Made by a program: the position numbers and the translations under genes | The notes under the pieces: generated by a model | What the model was told of the DNA's origin: nothing | The model's database searches: none | The model's input: only the letters and a program-made list of their open reading frames with translations | Shown: piece after piece, positions 35,401-48,100 of the stretch | How the letters are laid out: each line of letters begins with the position of its first letter | Position numbering within the stretch: the stretch's first letter is position 1 | Source of the DNA: Nemopilema nomurai | Lineage: Eukaryota > Cnidaria > Scyphozoa > Rhizostomeae > Rhizostomatidae | Assembly: GCA_003864495.1 (NCBI GenBank) | Contig: ML133452.1 | Location: 1,055,965 to 1,119,964 of the forward strand | Reading direction: 5' to 3' | DNA length: 64,000 nucleotides

Positions 35401-38400
35401 GTAGCTTTGTTCCATGTAATCAGAAACTAGACTAACTAGATATTATCCAAGTTAACTAGACTTGAAGCACACTAGTTCTGTCTTTACAATTTCCATTAGT
35501 CAAGTTAACAAATACAAAATTAGCAGATATTCTCAGCATATCAGCAGATTAATTAGCAGACATACAAAATATTTGTTGGAAAATTCTTTCTTTTATTGAA
35601 AATTGATTACAGTGAGGAGTGAGCCACCTTTATGCCAATGTGATATCAAGACTTCCCTTTGTCATTCCTTTAGGATATGTACCCAAGGGATCTTTCCACA
35701 TCAAGTGTCATGGAATTGTATTTAAATTTTGTGTCAGAAAAAATGTCCTTGATAAAAAATTTGCTCACATTTTTGTTTCAATCTTAAAGAGTCAATATCC
35801 GAAAAATGCATACTGGTATCATGTAGGTTCTACAATGAATAACCATCTAAGTATCAGTTGAAGTGATATGATGCAAGCTATAGAAAATTTATAAGTAGGG
35901 TAGGTGGGACCTTTTCTAGTTCAGCAGTGATTGCATTTTCACCCTTCAATACATACTTTAACCTTGAGGGGTATACCTCCCCCACCCCAGAATAGTTTCA
36001 ATGTAAACAGACTGGTCTGACAGGGCCTCCCTTTTTCCAATAAAAATATTAGAAATCAAGTTAGATTGAAGTTTTTTGGAAGTGCCATGTTGCGTCTCAC
36101 CGTTTGTTCAAGGCATATATTCAAAGCCAAGGTGTGAATAAATTTGAGCTATTGCCACAATAATGCTGTCATCTTTAAGCATTTAAAAGCACTCTTTTAC
36201 CTCCACTAGATAATACTAACTTACAGACAATTTTGGGCCTGCATAGAAATATTGTTATTCTCATAAACTGCATGTTTCAACAAAATATATTCAGCCAATA
36301 ACTAGGTAGTTTAGGCTTAAGTGTTGTTGCTGGTGTGTAATTTACCCTGATATTTTCCTTTCGCATACATAATAAACTGCTTTTCGTAAGGCTTAAATCT
36401 GTTGTCATGGTAAGAGAAAACCGCGAAGTTAAACATAAGCACCGTCCAGGGGGTGCAATCCATTGTGGTCATACGTCTTCTTATGATATCAAGCATACAT
36501 TTATTGAGCTGGGATAGGCGATTGTTGTCGATCCTTGCTTTTCACGAAGGCCAGGAGTTATTTTTTAGCTCTTATGCGCATGATTTGTACCGTATGCGTT
36601 AAAAACATTTGAATTGGAGGGAGTGTGCCAGTAGAAACAGTATAGGACCTTCTATTGCCTGTTCGATTGACGAAATAATATTTACTTTGAACTTCTTTAT
36701 TTGGTAGAGTAAGGTCTTATCCTTGAACTTGAAGCACTTTTTAGCCCAGCGACCATTAGCAGGTTGATCAAATAACCCTATTCATACTGGTTGCTTGTTT
36801 GCACTGCTTTCTCTCTGCAATAAGATTGGCTCTTTAGGCCTTTCGAATGAAGTGTTTTGAAGACCAATCTGAAATCAGGATCATCCATTCGACAGGGAAG
36901 TCTGAGAGTGGAAAGCCGCCCTAGGAGCGGAAAATGGATTTTGTAAGGTGATAATGGATAAAAAAAAGTTCTATATAACATATCCCCCAGTGTACACATG
37001 CATTTGTTATGCTCTAAATGAAAGAGTTTTGAAGAACACCGTGGCATTGTGAAGGCAACGAGACTTTCTGATGTCTTTGTACACATTCCTTGCAATTAAG
37101 TTTGAAAACATTTCTTGACTTTTCATGAACTTGAAAAACATCCCCCCTGAAAGCCAATTGGTGATCAATTATTAAGTGGGTAAATCCTCACGATAAAGCT
37201 GTTGTTTCTGGTTACCCGATTCATTCACTGTTTCGAATTCAAACACTTTCTGCCCTATTTATTGAGAATATCGTAGGATCATGACAATGTTCACCTGTAG
37301 CTTAGAAACCGCAGTTCAGTTCGCGATGAATTCAAAACACTGACGTGTCATCTTTCCATTAATTATATCCCACTGGATAGAGCTAGCCTTGCTAACATTT
37401 GGTTTTCTGATTACAGAAAATCGCAAGTTTTCTGATTTTTAACCGATAAAAATTTTGTTATTAAAGGCAGGGAGTTTCGTTTAAGTTCATTTTGATATTT
37501 GCTTCTCCAAGTGCTTGTTTATTTGCCTGACTGAGAGCTTTCCTTTTGGTGTGTGTTTATGTTACATAACAAGACGTAACATGGCACGAAATAGCGTCCC
37601 GTAACTTAGTAAAACGAACGTTAGCCTAACACAACGTAGCGCAACTAACCGCAACGTAGCGTATCCTAGCACACTTAGCGGATCCTTGCGCAACGTAGCG
37701 TATCCTAGCACGACGTAGTATATTCTAGCACGACGTAGCGTATCCTAGCACAACGTAGCGGATCCTACCACAACGCAGTGTATTCTAGCACATCGTAACG
37801 TAACCCGTTTACGTGATGTTTTATCACTCAGCACAGCGTCTCCTGCGACAATATAACATAGCTCAACACAACATAACGTAACAGACTATCGAAAACTAAA
37901 TACAGCGCATCCTTATATGGCTGTAATGTAAACTTGAGACTTTTTCGATAAGACCGTTTTACAGAGAGGTTTTTTCAAGACATCACACCTCCAGGGATCT
38001 GGGATCTAACGTCCACATAACCCTTACCAATGTTGTGTTCTTCGTTTAATTAGAGGACGCGTTTTATTAAGTTCATAGAAAGAAATAGCCAGTTTTTTTG
38101 TTCCGCTATCTCTAGCTATTGTGATGTTTTGTGCCACAAAGCACTTGTTCACAAAGTTCACATAAAAAGCCTGCGACTTGAGCGGCAGCTTCTGTGAAAC
38201 AACAGTCATTTTCAACTCTTCGAAGGCGTGAGATATTACATGAATCCAATGTTTACACAGTGTCAAGCCCTAGTATCTCGAATAATAGGTACTAAGGCTT
38301 TTTAGTTTATCATCATGATGTTTTCTGCTTAGAAAGCAAGTTGCGCCTTTTTCTCCGGTTAAATTTCGTTTTATCCTCTTGCAGCACGAAAGTGAGATTA

Positions 38401-39146
38401 TACATCGAGATATCAAGGCGGAGAACGTCTTCCTTTCCAGTCTCGGTGTGGTGAAAATTGGCGATCTTGGATTTAGCACCGCATCGATGCCCGACGAAGC
38501 ATTGAGTACGTTCTGTGGATCGCCCCCATACGCAGCACCGGAGCTGTTTAAAGATGACAGTTACGTTGGCTCTTGCGTTGATGTGTGGGCACTAGGAGTA
38601 CTTCTGTATTTTATGGTCTGCGGAACGATGCCCTTCCGCGCTGAAACTGTTGGTAAATTAAAAAGGAAAATTCTAGAAGGTGTTTACAACGTCCCTGACT
38701 TTCTGACCGAAAGTTGTCGCATTTTAATCAAGCAAATTTTGCGACCAGTACCAAGTGACCGGTTTACCATCCCGGAAATCATGCGAAGCCTCTGGTTGGA
38801 GGGCATCGAGTTTCCGAAACCTTACAAAAAATACGAACAGAAACCCTCTTTATCTCCATCGGCCGGCTCGATAGAGGAAAGAGAGGCCTCTAAGGCATTG
38901 CAGACATTTGGTATTCCCACTGAACTAATTGAAAACTGTCCGGAAGACTCGAAAAACCAAGTCACCGGTACTTACCGGATAGTTCTTCATCAAGTGCAGA
39001 AGCGGAACTTCGAGCGGCACGTCGCGCAAGTGAAAGCCTCCCGCAAGGAACGAGAAATAATACGAAATAATACACTGAACTATGATGGTCCGACATCGAA
39101 AGCCAAGGGTTCTCCTCCCAAATCGAAGCTTTGTGTAATACTGTAA
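32430..39146 (+). CDS. NIM1K: NIM1 serine/threonine kinase, 3 exons
   Basis: Exons 32430-32769, 33747-34015 and 38385-39146 join in phase to 456 residues (human NIM1K 436). NIM1 is an AMPK-related kinase activated by the LKB1 complex. About 90 residues of variable leader precede GRRIGFYRIRGDLGSGNFSQ, whose glycine loop is near 94-104. Key positions: VAIK lysine 119, helix-C Glu 137, HRD 210-212 with Asn 217, DLG 230-232 in place of the usual DFG, T-loop threonine 245 in LSTFCGSPPYAAPE, and APE 254-256. The C-terminal region keeps NIM1-specific features (ITGVYRIILHRVQ-like block here TGTYRIVLHQVQ) and ends CVIL, as human ends CSIL. The ATG at 32430 is the first in frame; Met 23 or Met 31 are alternatives. 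AATAAA at 39797 is a possible polyadenylation signal. Confidence 0.95.
37570..37870. repeat. Degenerate 20-bp repeat in NIM1 intron 2
   Basis: A run of imperfect units of the type GTAGCGTATCCTAGCACAAC, best preserved at 37650-37760 and decaying to both sides into ACATAACGTAAC-like pieces. Unit length varies around 18-20 bp. It is intronic and has no coding role. Confidence 0.8.
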
Positions 39147-42118
39147 TCAAGTTGCACGTTGACATCTTGCGCAAGCCATGGTTTAGCATTTGCCCTCCCT
39201 GGGTTGGCCACCTTCAGGTAACTCCCGGGTTAGTTGAAGAAGTATCGCTATAACCTTTAGAGTTTGCTGCTCCTTGGTTCTTCTAGTCCTGGTCCTGGTC
39301 CACTATCCTGACCACTTGTTGCTATTCTGGTCACTCTCGTACTAATTAGGGTTAAGAAGCATTTTAAAACTTTGAGAAATTGTTAGAGCTCTTGAAATCA
39401 ACCGATATTAGGTCGTTATCCGTTAATTTCATTTGTCTTTGAGGACTAACGATAAACCTTGAAGCGGTTTTAAGACTATTTAGAATTTGAGCTTTCTACT
39501 TTCTAAATCTATTACTTGAGGGAGACTGTAGGCTCCTATGGACTAGCCAAAAGAAAAGGAGAAGACTCTGATTCAGGCACCGAATCTGGTTCCGGATCTA
39601 GTCAATAGTCAGTAGGTTTCTGGGTCTGACGGATCTCAGTGGATCTGCTGGAATATAACGTCTCTAGGCCCAGATTCCTTGTTTGATCGAAGATTCTTTT
39701 AGGTAGCTTAATCCTTTTCGTCTTGTTTAATTTCAGCCATGTGATGCAGCAATTATGGGAGTAAGTTTAAAGCCGCATTGTCTTTTGGAAATAAGTAATA
39801 AAGTCGCTTTTTAAGGGGTTAGTCGTAAATTTGAATTTAATCTGGCGTAGGTCGCGTCCAACGGTTTTTACTGGAATTATGTGTTTCTAGCTTAGGGTCC
39901 AGTCCATTGGCAGTAATATAAAAGGTTGCCAAGACCATTTATTTATAGAGAAATTTAGGCAATGTTACCAGGGCATTTTCACAGCAACTAAATTGAATTA
40001 GTTGAAGAATCAGTGCTTGTTCTAAAGCAGACTTCAAGCGCCTAAGTTTAATGTTTAATCCAATTGTTGAAAATAATAGTATATTTACTTTCAAGGGGTC
40101 GTAATTCCTCTCTAAAAATTATTTGTTTTTCCTACTAAAAGCACAAATTGTAGATATAAATTCTATCAAAAACGGCCTAAACTGTCTTCAACATCAGTTG
40201 GTGTGCAAAATGCTCTAGTTGTACGACTCTGTAAGGGAAATGCAGTATTCAAAGGAAATTTCTTTTGGTCGATGCTCTCCTTGTCGAGATGCTACCTCGC
40301 TGAAACCTATGACGATATCCCAATTTTTACATCGATCGTTTTGAAATATGTATGACCTAAAACTCAGCGTGACATTGCGAAGAGTATTTGTAAATTGAAT
40401 GCCAACTTAGACATAAAATTTGTACATAAGTCTTTTCGTTGCATACGTTTGTACAGCCGACACACGAAGCAACTAAAGTTGCCTCGCATAAATCGTTTCC
40501 TTTAGTATTAAAACTGTCTTAAATTATTTCTGCACAACTGTAGATTTCGAACTTCTTAGCGTTATCCACTTCAATATGACATTTCATTATGCTGTTTTTT
40601 TTGACGTCAACACTCGTGGTACAATTACACATTAACCTGGATTTGGACGTTTGAACGGGGGTTATAGATTTGAAAGTATGGCAAAGTAGCCATGCACAAG
40701 ATATCTTTAAGTGAAAATCTACTTCAAGGCCCCAATTTTTCTATTTTAAACCAAAGTGTCTAGAGCTGCCAAATCATCCAGAACTTTAGCCATGAATTAT
40801 CAGTGAGTTGTATGAAACGACATCTGCTTACGTATGATATAAATTGAAAATTACGCTCGAGGTCTTGTTCCTACAAGTCCCTTGAACAATAGCAGGAAAT
40901 GGCGTAAATTAAGTCACGAAGAACCACATTTATAGAAATTATCTTCTATGCACCTTGATTGACGAATGCAATTGAAGGTTAAAGGAACTCAAAAAAGTCC
41001 TGCTTAGTGCTTTCATGAATTTTTCAAAAATAATTCAAAAGCTACTTCGTCAAGCTCCTTTCCCTTTGTTCAGAATTTGAAAAGATTCCCTGTAGTTCAT
41101 ATTCATCCATTTTGGCGGTTGTATTCATGTTAGTTATTTGTGTAGTTGCTGTGGAAATGAATCCACAACCCACGATAAGGTATTGAGTCTTGCGTCAGGT
41201 CCTTTCCTAAGGTCCTCGAAACGACCTGAAATTACAGTGCTCTTTGATGAAGTTTCTGAAAAAAAGCTAGCATATTCTACCAGTCTCCATCTGTAATAAA
41301 ACTGAGCATAATTGACAAAAGTATAAATAGAGTCAACTAGATAGGATTTGGGAGCTAATCATCAAGAACGGACAAAGTAGACAAAGCGAAAAGTCTGAAA
41401 AGAAGTTGAGTAGGGGAGGGGGTTGGGTTGTGAGAGGCTCTTTCGGCATGAATAAAGAACCATGGTCATGGTTATTGCCTTAAAAGTATTCTGCAGGATA
41501 ATTTTATAAAGTGTGGTTGCAAGTACCGCACGTTTACACTTTGGTTTTCTTTAGTGTTATTTCTTTATTCGGTCATTTCTTTATCCTTGATCGTCATTTC
41601 TTTATCCTTGATCGCCATTGAAAAACTTTGCATGAAAATTTGTAAACACTAGTTGAGATATCGTGTTCAAAAAGACCTAATGTAGCCAGAGTCGAAACTC
41701 GATAAGAAAATACTTCTAGTGGTTACTTGTGTGAGATCTATCACAGAATAACCAAAACACAACAAAACATAATTTTATACAAGGGCGGATATTACGTAAC
41801 GTTCTTAAGGCGAATACTGGGGGTAGATGTAAGGCAATAACTATACTCCTTAACACTAATCATGTGTGCTTGTGAATGCCTCCATAATAACTTAAGTTTT
41901 CCTAACAACTACTGCAAAGAGTAGCTATATGGAGTCGTAGATTTTTAGTCCCAGCTTCCCAACGTCGCCTCTGCGATGGCGACTTGCTATGTTTACTGTT
42001 GTTGTTGGTGCTTATTGCCAAGCGCAATGGCCTAGTCAAAATATTAAGGTAACTAGGAGTCTGTGCTTGTTTGAAATTGTTTTGGTTCAAGCAGGGCATT
42101 AAATACTTTTTAACTCTT
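39147..42118. other. NIM1 3' flank and intergenic region
   Basis: The first several hundred bases are probably NIM1 3' untranslated sequence. No other exon was recognised. A short direct repeat (CATTTCTTTATCCTTGATCG, two adjacent copies) lies at about 41585-41625. Confidence 0.4.
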
Positions 42119-42132
42119 GTTGCCAAGGTGAT
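42119..42132 (+). promoter_or_regulatory. X-box-like RFX site before DYNC2LI1
   Basis: GTTGCCAAGGTGAT fits the RFX X-box GTNRCC-N(0-3)-RGYAAC: the first half is perfect and the second half has two mismatches. It lies 15 bp before the start codon of a gene whose product acts only in cilia, where RFX factors are the standard regulators. It could also lie within the 5' untranslated region. Confidence 0.45.
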
Positions 42133-42146
42133 TGCTGATAGAAAAT

Positions 42147-45100
42147 ATGGCCAAGAAGTCAAGGTATGTCTTAATCAAATGTTGTTTTGCTGGCCCGTCG
42201 TCTGAAAGTTTATTGGTATTTTCCAAAATTAGGCTGCTGTGCAGAAAGTAACTTCCAAGAGGTCTCTCATTCATTATGGTGTCTTTGTTTTGCAAAATTT
42301 TTGAAAATGACAGAAACGTCCTTTTCTCAAGAGAATGTCCAGTTTCATTTAATGGCGAAAAAAATAAAATGGAACTTTTTACTGCTTGCCCTCTGTTAGC
42401 ATACAGAGCTAGAAAAACTTGATGTCTTACTTAAGATGTTCTAGAAAGAGATAAGTTCCACGCTCTATGTAACCTTCGCAAGAGAACTGGTTATATTCCT
42501 TCTTCTTTTGTATAGAAGATCGATAAATCCGTTTTGTTGCTTTAGTTAGGGAATTTACGAAGAAGTTTAAAGCACTCTGCTTTTATTTTGCTAAATTTCA
42601 CTGTATCTTTGGAACATACATTTGAAGAATTGTCACATGTATGCTGATCCTTACAAAATCATTAATAACTTACACAACTTTCCTATATCAATAAGACGTG
42701 CATGAAATTTATTACACACTTCTATTGATAACATAGCACTAAACCTCATTGTGTTTGAAGCCAAAGCTCTGCGCATGTCTTAGTTCTTTCTTAATTGTTC
42801 ATGTTTATATGCTACACACAAATACCAAACACATATTCCATAGTCTTTCCCAAGTTTTTTTTGAGACAAAAGGTAACATACAGCACATAGCAACTCTTCT
42901 TTCCCATAAGGATCAGCATACATGTGACAATTCTTCAAATGTATGTTCCAAAGATACAGTGAAATTTAGCAATAATTAGATTTTTGCTAAATTTCAAGCT
43001 GCTCCAAATTATGAATCAGAAGGTGCTTTTCAGATTAACTGGAATTTTTGCTTGCCTAATGATTGTCTACTTAAGCTGCAAGAAAGAATAAGTTCTGAGA
43101 CATTCGGTTACATATCTGCCCCCTTTGGCATGGAGTGACCCACAAATGACCTTTTGCAATCACCCCTCCCCCCATAGCTTGTTTAAATCATTTTGCAAAG
43201 ACACAGGTAGCTCAAAATTGATTTTGAAGGTCTTAATACATCTTGCACCATATCAGAACTCTAAACTTGCTTTGACCAATTTCTGATTTGGGTTGATGTC
43301 ATCAATTTGGCTCTTTCTCAAAAATTGAACAGCAGAATTGAAATTTTCATCTTTAACTAAGTTTATGCTGAAAGAATCATGCTATTTTGACCCTCTTTTG
43401 TGAGTTACTTTGTTTTGAATATTTAGATGTTTTTTTAGATTTGACTGCAATTTGCAGCTGCACCAGTAAATTACATTGGAGTGAATAGAAAAAGCTAAAT
43501 TTCTAGAATGGCTTAATTTGCAGCCTGACGGCCCAAACACTAAATTTTTGTACAGACCAATTTCACCATGAAGATTCCAAATCTATGATCCATTTTCGCC
43601 ATATGTGAAGATGAAAATTGCTTGAATCTGAGAATAAGGCTAATCATTTTATGTGAAAATGGTTTAATATTTAATTTTCAAATATTCTTCCTCAAGATGA
43701 TTTGGTTGCAGATTTGTTTGTCTACATTGCTTTTCTTAGAAAAAGCAACAGTCTAAATACATTTGACTTCTTCAGAAAACTTTTGTTGTAGAAGCTTTTT
43801 TGTTTATGAACACAAGTCGAATGTTGTAATGTATGTTTTGTACAATTTTTTGTTTTGCACAACAAATTCTATGACCACTGGAATTTTTGCTAATTCTATG
43901 ACATTCTATGACCACTGGAATCAGATAGTGGTTGCGAAAGTGATGCAAATTTAAATTTTTTATGCATAAATGCATTTTGGAAGTCACAAAATATCTTCAT
44001 TGTTTTCCAGTTTAGACAAAACATTGTGGGACATTGCTGTTGAGCAAAGAATTAAGGATGAGATGTCACACAAGGATCAAGGTAAGCCATTATATGTTTT
44101 TTTGTTTTGTACATACCACATCAATTGCAACTTTTTTCCAGCAATATGCTTGATAACAGACTATATGATGGAACAGCTGGATCTCATTTGTGGTTAGCTA
44201 GCAGGTGATTATCCAAAACAATACTACCAGAAAAACATGTCTGCATAGGGATCGTTTTTCTAATGCCTAGCTCTGAATGAGCCCACACTTATGTCTCAGA
44301 TTGACCATATGGGCTGGCGGGTCTCCGCATACAATTATGAATTGGATATGCTAATCTTCCACTAGGGAGCCTGATAATTATTTTTATTATAGAAAGGAAA
44401 ATTTTCTTATCTGCCTGGCTCAGATATATGAGCACAAGAGCTAGGCCATAACTTGCATATTGAATGTTGTTGATTGAGTGCCATTCAGAGGGAACAGTCA
44501 CATAGTCATTGTGTGACCTCTATAAATGGCACTTCAATTTATAAATTTAATTCCTCTATAAATTTTACCTTTCATTTAAGCAATCAAAGGGGCCGGGGAA
44601 CAAGATGAAAAATAAATATGGGGTGGTTGCATTTAGTCAAATCATTTTGTTTCTTCAATAAATATATTGTAGCTTCCTTAATTATTCTGTTAGTAATAGC
44701 ATTTATGATAGCAATCATGGAGATTTATACTGAAGCAGTATGCATAAGACTATTTGAAGGATCTGGTTAAATTCCTAAACCAGAAATTTCTCAGAGATGA
44801 AATTTTTTGGATGGCTGGGTTCTCACACTTGAGGAGGTCTGAGAACGATGGTCAGTAAATCCACAGTCTGAAACTGTTTTGTCTGCCCGTCTGTTTAATC
44901 CGCAAATTAAATATGATTAGATGCACAAGTATCCAATTGTTTCAAGGAAAAGAAGACACAAGTGACCAGCCTATAGAGAGTTGTATCTTGGTTTGTGGTA
45001 GCAAGTACAGTGTAAGTACTGGTAGCAAGTACAATGTAACTTGGATATGTCCCTTTGATGGCTTCCTTACAGTAATTGTTTTTTGTTTAGATATTCATAT

Positions 45101-48100
45101 TTGTATTAAATTAGCTAAGGAAAAATAAATTTTAGAAAAATTTGATTCTAAATTTTTGGCTTTCATTTCCATCTATATTTATATACATATAACTGTAATA
45201 AATGCATTTATAAGTGAATATATTTCATACATAATTGGTATACCATTTCATAGCAGGCTGGAGTTCCCTGCTTCAATTTGCATATTCTTTTGATACTTGA
45301 ATGTTGTTCCAACAATGTCTAAATTTGATGTGTTTTCATTAGGGTAAAAGCTCAATGATATTACGATTTCTTGAAAGGTATGCCATCTAATTATTTTTGT
45401 TCTTGATCTTATTTCAATATTTAAGTTTATGTCCAGTTATATTAATATGGTATATATTAGGAATGGCAATTGCTTGGGGCTTGAATAATGATAATCTTTT
45501 CAGCCATGGTCATTTTAAGCAGTTGTAGCCACAGCCTTTAATATGGATCTTTGCAATGTAATGATGAACCCAGAACTTTTCTATACTGACACTGTCTAAT
45601 CAATCCTCAGTTTAAAAAGATTATTGCATCACACCCTTAGAATGGTACTTCCTCTTTTTTATGGAAAGATCTTCTTCAAGTGGTGCTTAATTTGTGAACT
45701 TGTGCAAAAAGAGTAGCATTTTCAATAATTTCAATGTACATAACACTTTGCACATATTTTTCTCTTTCAAGGGATGAAAACCCAAAACCGACTGTTGCTT
45801 TGGATTATACATTTGCTAGACGGCCAAGAGGACATAAAATGGTGATTATTATTACTGATTTAATCTATTTGCTTATTATTATAGTCCTAGTTTCATGGGA
45901 GACTTGAGAAATGTTTGTATCTTCGTCACAGTGATAAATTGGTTAAACAAAAGTGAACCATGTCTATTGAAATAGTAATGACTGTTTTTTGCTAGGTTGT
46001 TAAAACATTGAAACAATCATAACAGCCAGCTCAGACCTTCTCAAATGGCCAATAGTTAATCTCCAAATACAGACAAGGCATAGTTAAACTCAGCCACTTT
46101 TAGTGCACATTACGGTATACACATTCTACCTTTCAGATTAAAGACGTTTGCAATATTTATGAACTTGGAGGAGGATCAAGCATTTCAAGGCTGATGAAGA
46201 CCTTAATAACCTCATCATCCATCAGCTCGAAGTAAGATTTGGACATTTTATGTAGTTTTATTAAACACCCAGTATTTATAGTAATGATAATGATAAATAA
46301 AAATAATCTATATTTATACAGGATAACTTAATCAACTTTCTCAGAACCTGCTATCACTCAAGTTTCTGTTAAAATTAACCGATAAAAAATTTAAATTAAT
46401 CAAATTACAAGAACAACTTTAGAAATTTCTAAATACAAAAGTTGAATCTAAAGTTCATTGCCAAGTTGGTTGCATTGTGTCTTGAAATTCGTTACAGATT
46501 GTTCTTGTTTCAATGCAGCGGCTAATTTGCTAAATTTTATCCTTGAAACAGGAATGACTTTCAACTAGCTTCTATGCGAACTTTTGGAAGCAAAAGATTG
46601 ATGTTATTTCCATTCTTTTTTTCTGGTGCTCAATTTTCTTGAAATAATCTTTGAACATTGGAGGTGAACAGTCCATTTTTGACATATAAACACTTCAACT
46701 AGGCATCTCTAAGAAGACATGTGCCAAAAATTGAACAGAGAATTCTAAATCGATGAACTAGCTGATAGAGCTAAATGTCCTTTTGTCCTAGAAACTAATT
46801 TTTCTGCTAATTTTGATTTGAGTTAAATCGCTATTGATTAAAGAACTTATTAAAGTCAAATTTAGTCAAATTTAAAATGGTCTAGAGCATTTCATAGAGT
46901 TCTCGAAGCGTATCTTGCAAAAGCTTAATAGCCTAAATAATTGCATTAACACCAAGCCTTTTAACAAAATCCCATTGACAGCGCTCCGACTTCATATTTC
47001 TACTGCGAGAGCTATTTTGAAATTCGTGACGTCAACACTCTGTTGCATAACTTTTTCAAAGAACTAGTAATCTGTCCGTTATAATTGTTAGCAAACACAT
47101 GTGGTTAAAGCTGCCTGTTTCTTTTATAGGAATTTGTCTATAGTGATTGTTTTGGATCTTTCGCAGCCAAATGATCTTTGGCAAACGCAAGAGACTCTTA
47201 TTAAAGAGGTACCGTTTCTTAGTTTTACACTGCATTAACTGAATATTCAAAGTTAATGAAAGAGTTGATGCCATTCACATTTCATTGTCAAAACACTCGT
47301 GCATTGAATTCTTAAAGGACGACTTTTTCCACTAGCCCACTTTTTGTGAAGCGGTTACCTTCTTGGAGCTTCAACGTTCATTAATTATTTAACCAGTGTT
47401 TCTATCTATTGTTGTTTATTTTTGACGTACCATCATGCTGCAATGTTTTGCCTGGCTTTCTGATTTACATCGCTGAACTTAGGCCGTATTTATTAGCATG
47501 TACTTCTTAGATCTAAAACCAAGATCATGACATGAATGTTGAGAAACTCTGCGAGCTGATGGCTTGCAAATTTCCAAATGATAAAAGCTTTTTGTTGAAT
47601 CAAGAAGGAAGCCATTCTAATTCTAACATTTTGAAGAAAGTCTCTTGCAAAAGCTCCTTCAACCTGTCCTTGTGCACTAAATACTATTTGTTCTGCGAAT
47701 TCCTTCATATTGGTATTATAATACAGGGAGGGCTTTTCAAATTTTATTTAAATATCGATTTCACGATGGATTTCAACTTTTGAGCGTTTGAAATATATTT
47801 TACTTGTTTTTGGTTTGCTGTTGTTTTTGTTCTATTTCTACTGTCTTGTCTATCCAGATAAAACATTTGGTGAAGAATGCTCTTTCTGAAATCGACAGGA
47901 GTACCCCAAGGTAGGCCTTCACATTCTTGTTAAAATCTAGTAATTCCTTTCTCTTAATTTTCAAAATGAATCATTTGATCGATTCTGCATTTCTTCTATA
48001 GCAATGCAATGAAAATAAAGCAAAGATGCTGGAGCCGAATTGGTGAGAATCATGCTGTACGTATGATTCGCATTATTTTTACATCAGAGTGCTTCATGAT

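Noticed and set aside
36778..37095. 105-residue minus-strand ORF in NIM1 intron 2
   Set aside because: No recognisable domain or flanking splice signals, and the composition matches the surrounding intron.
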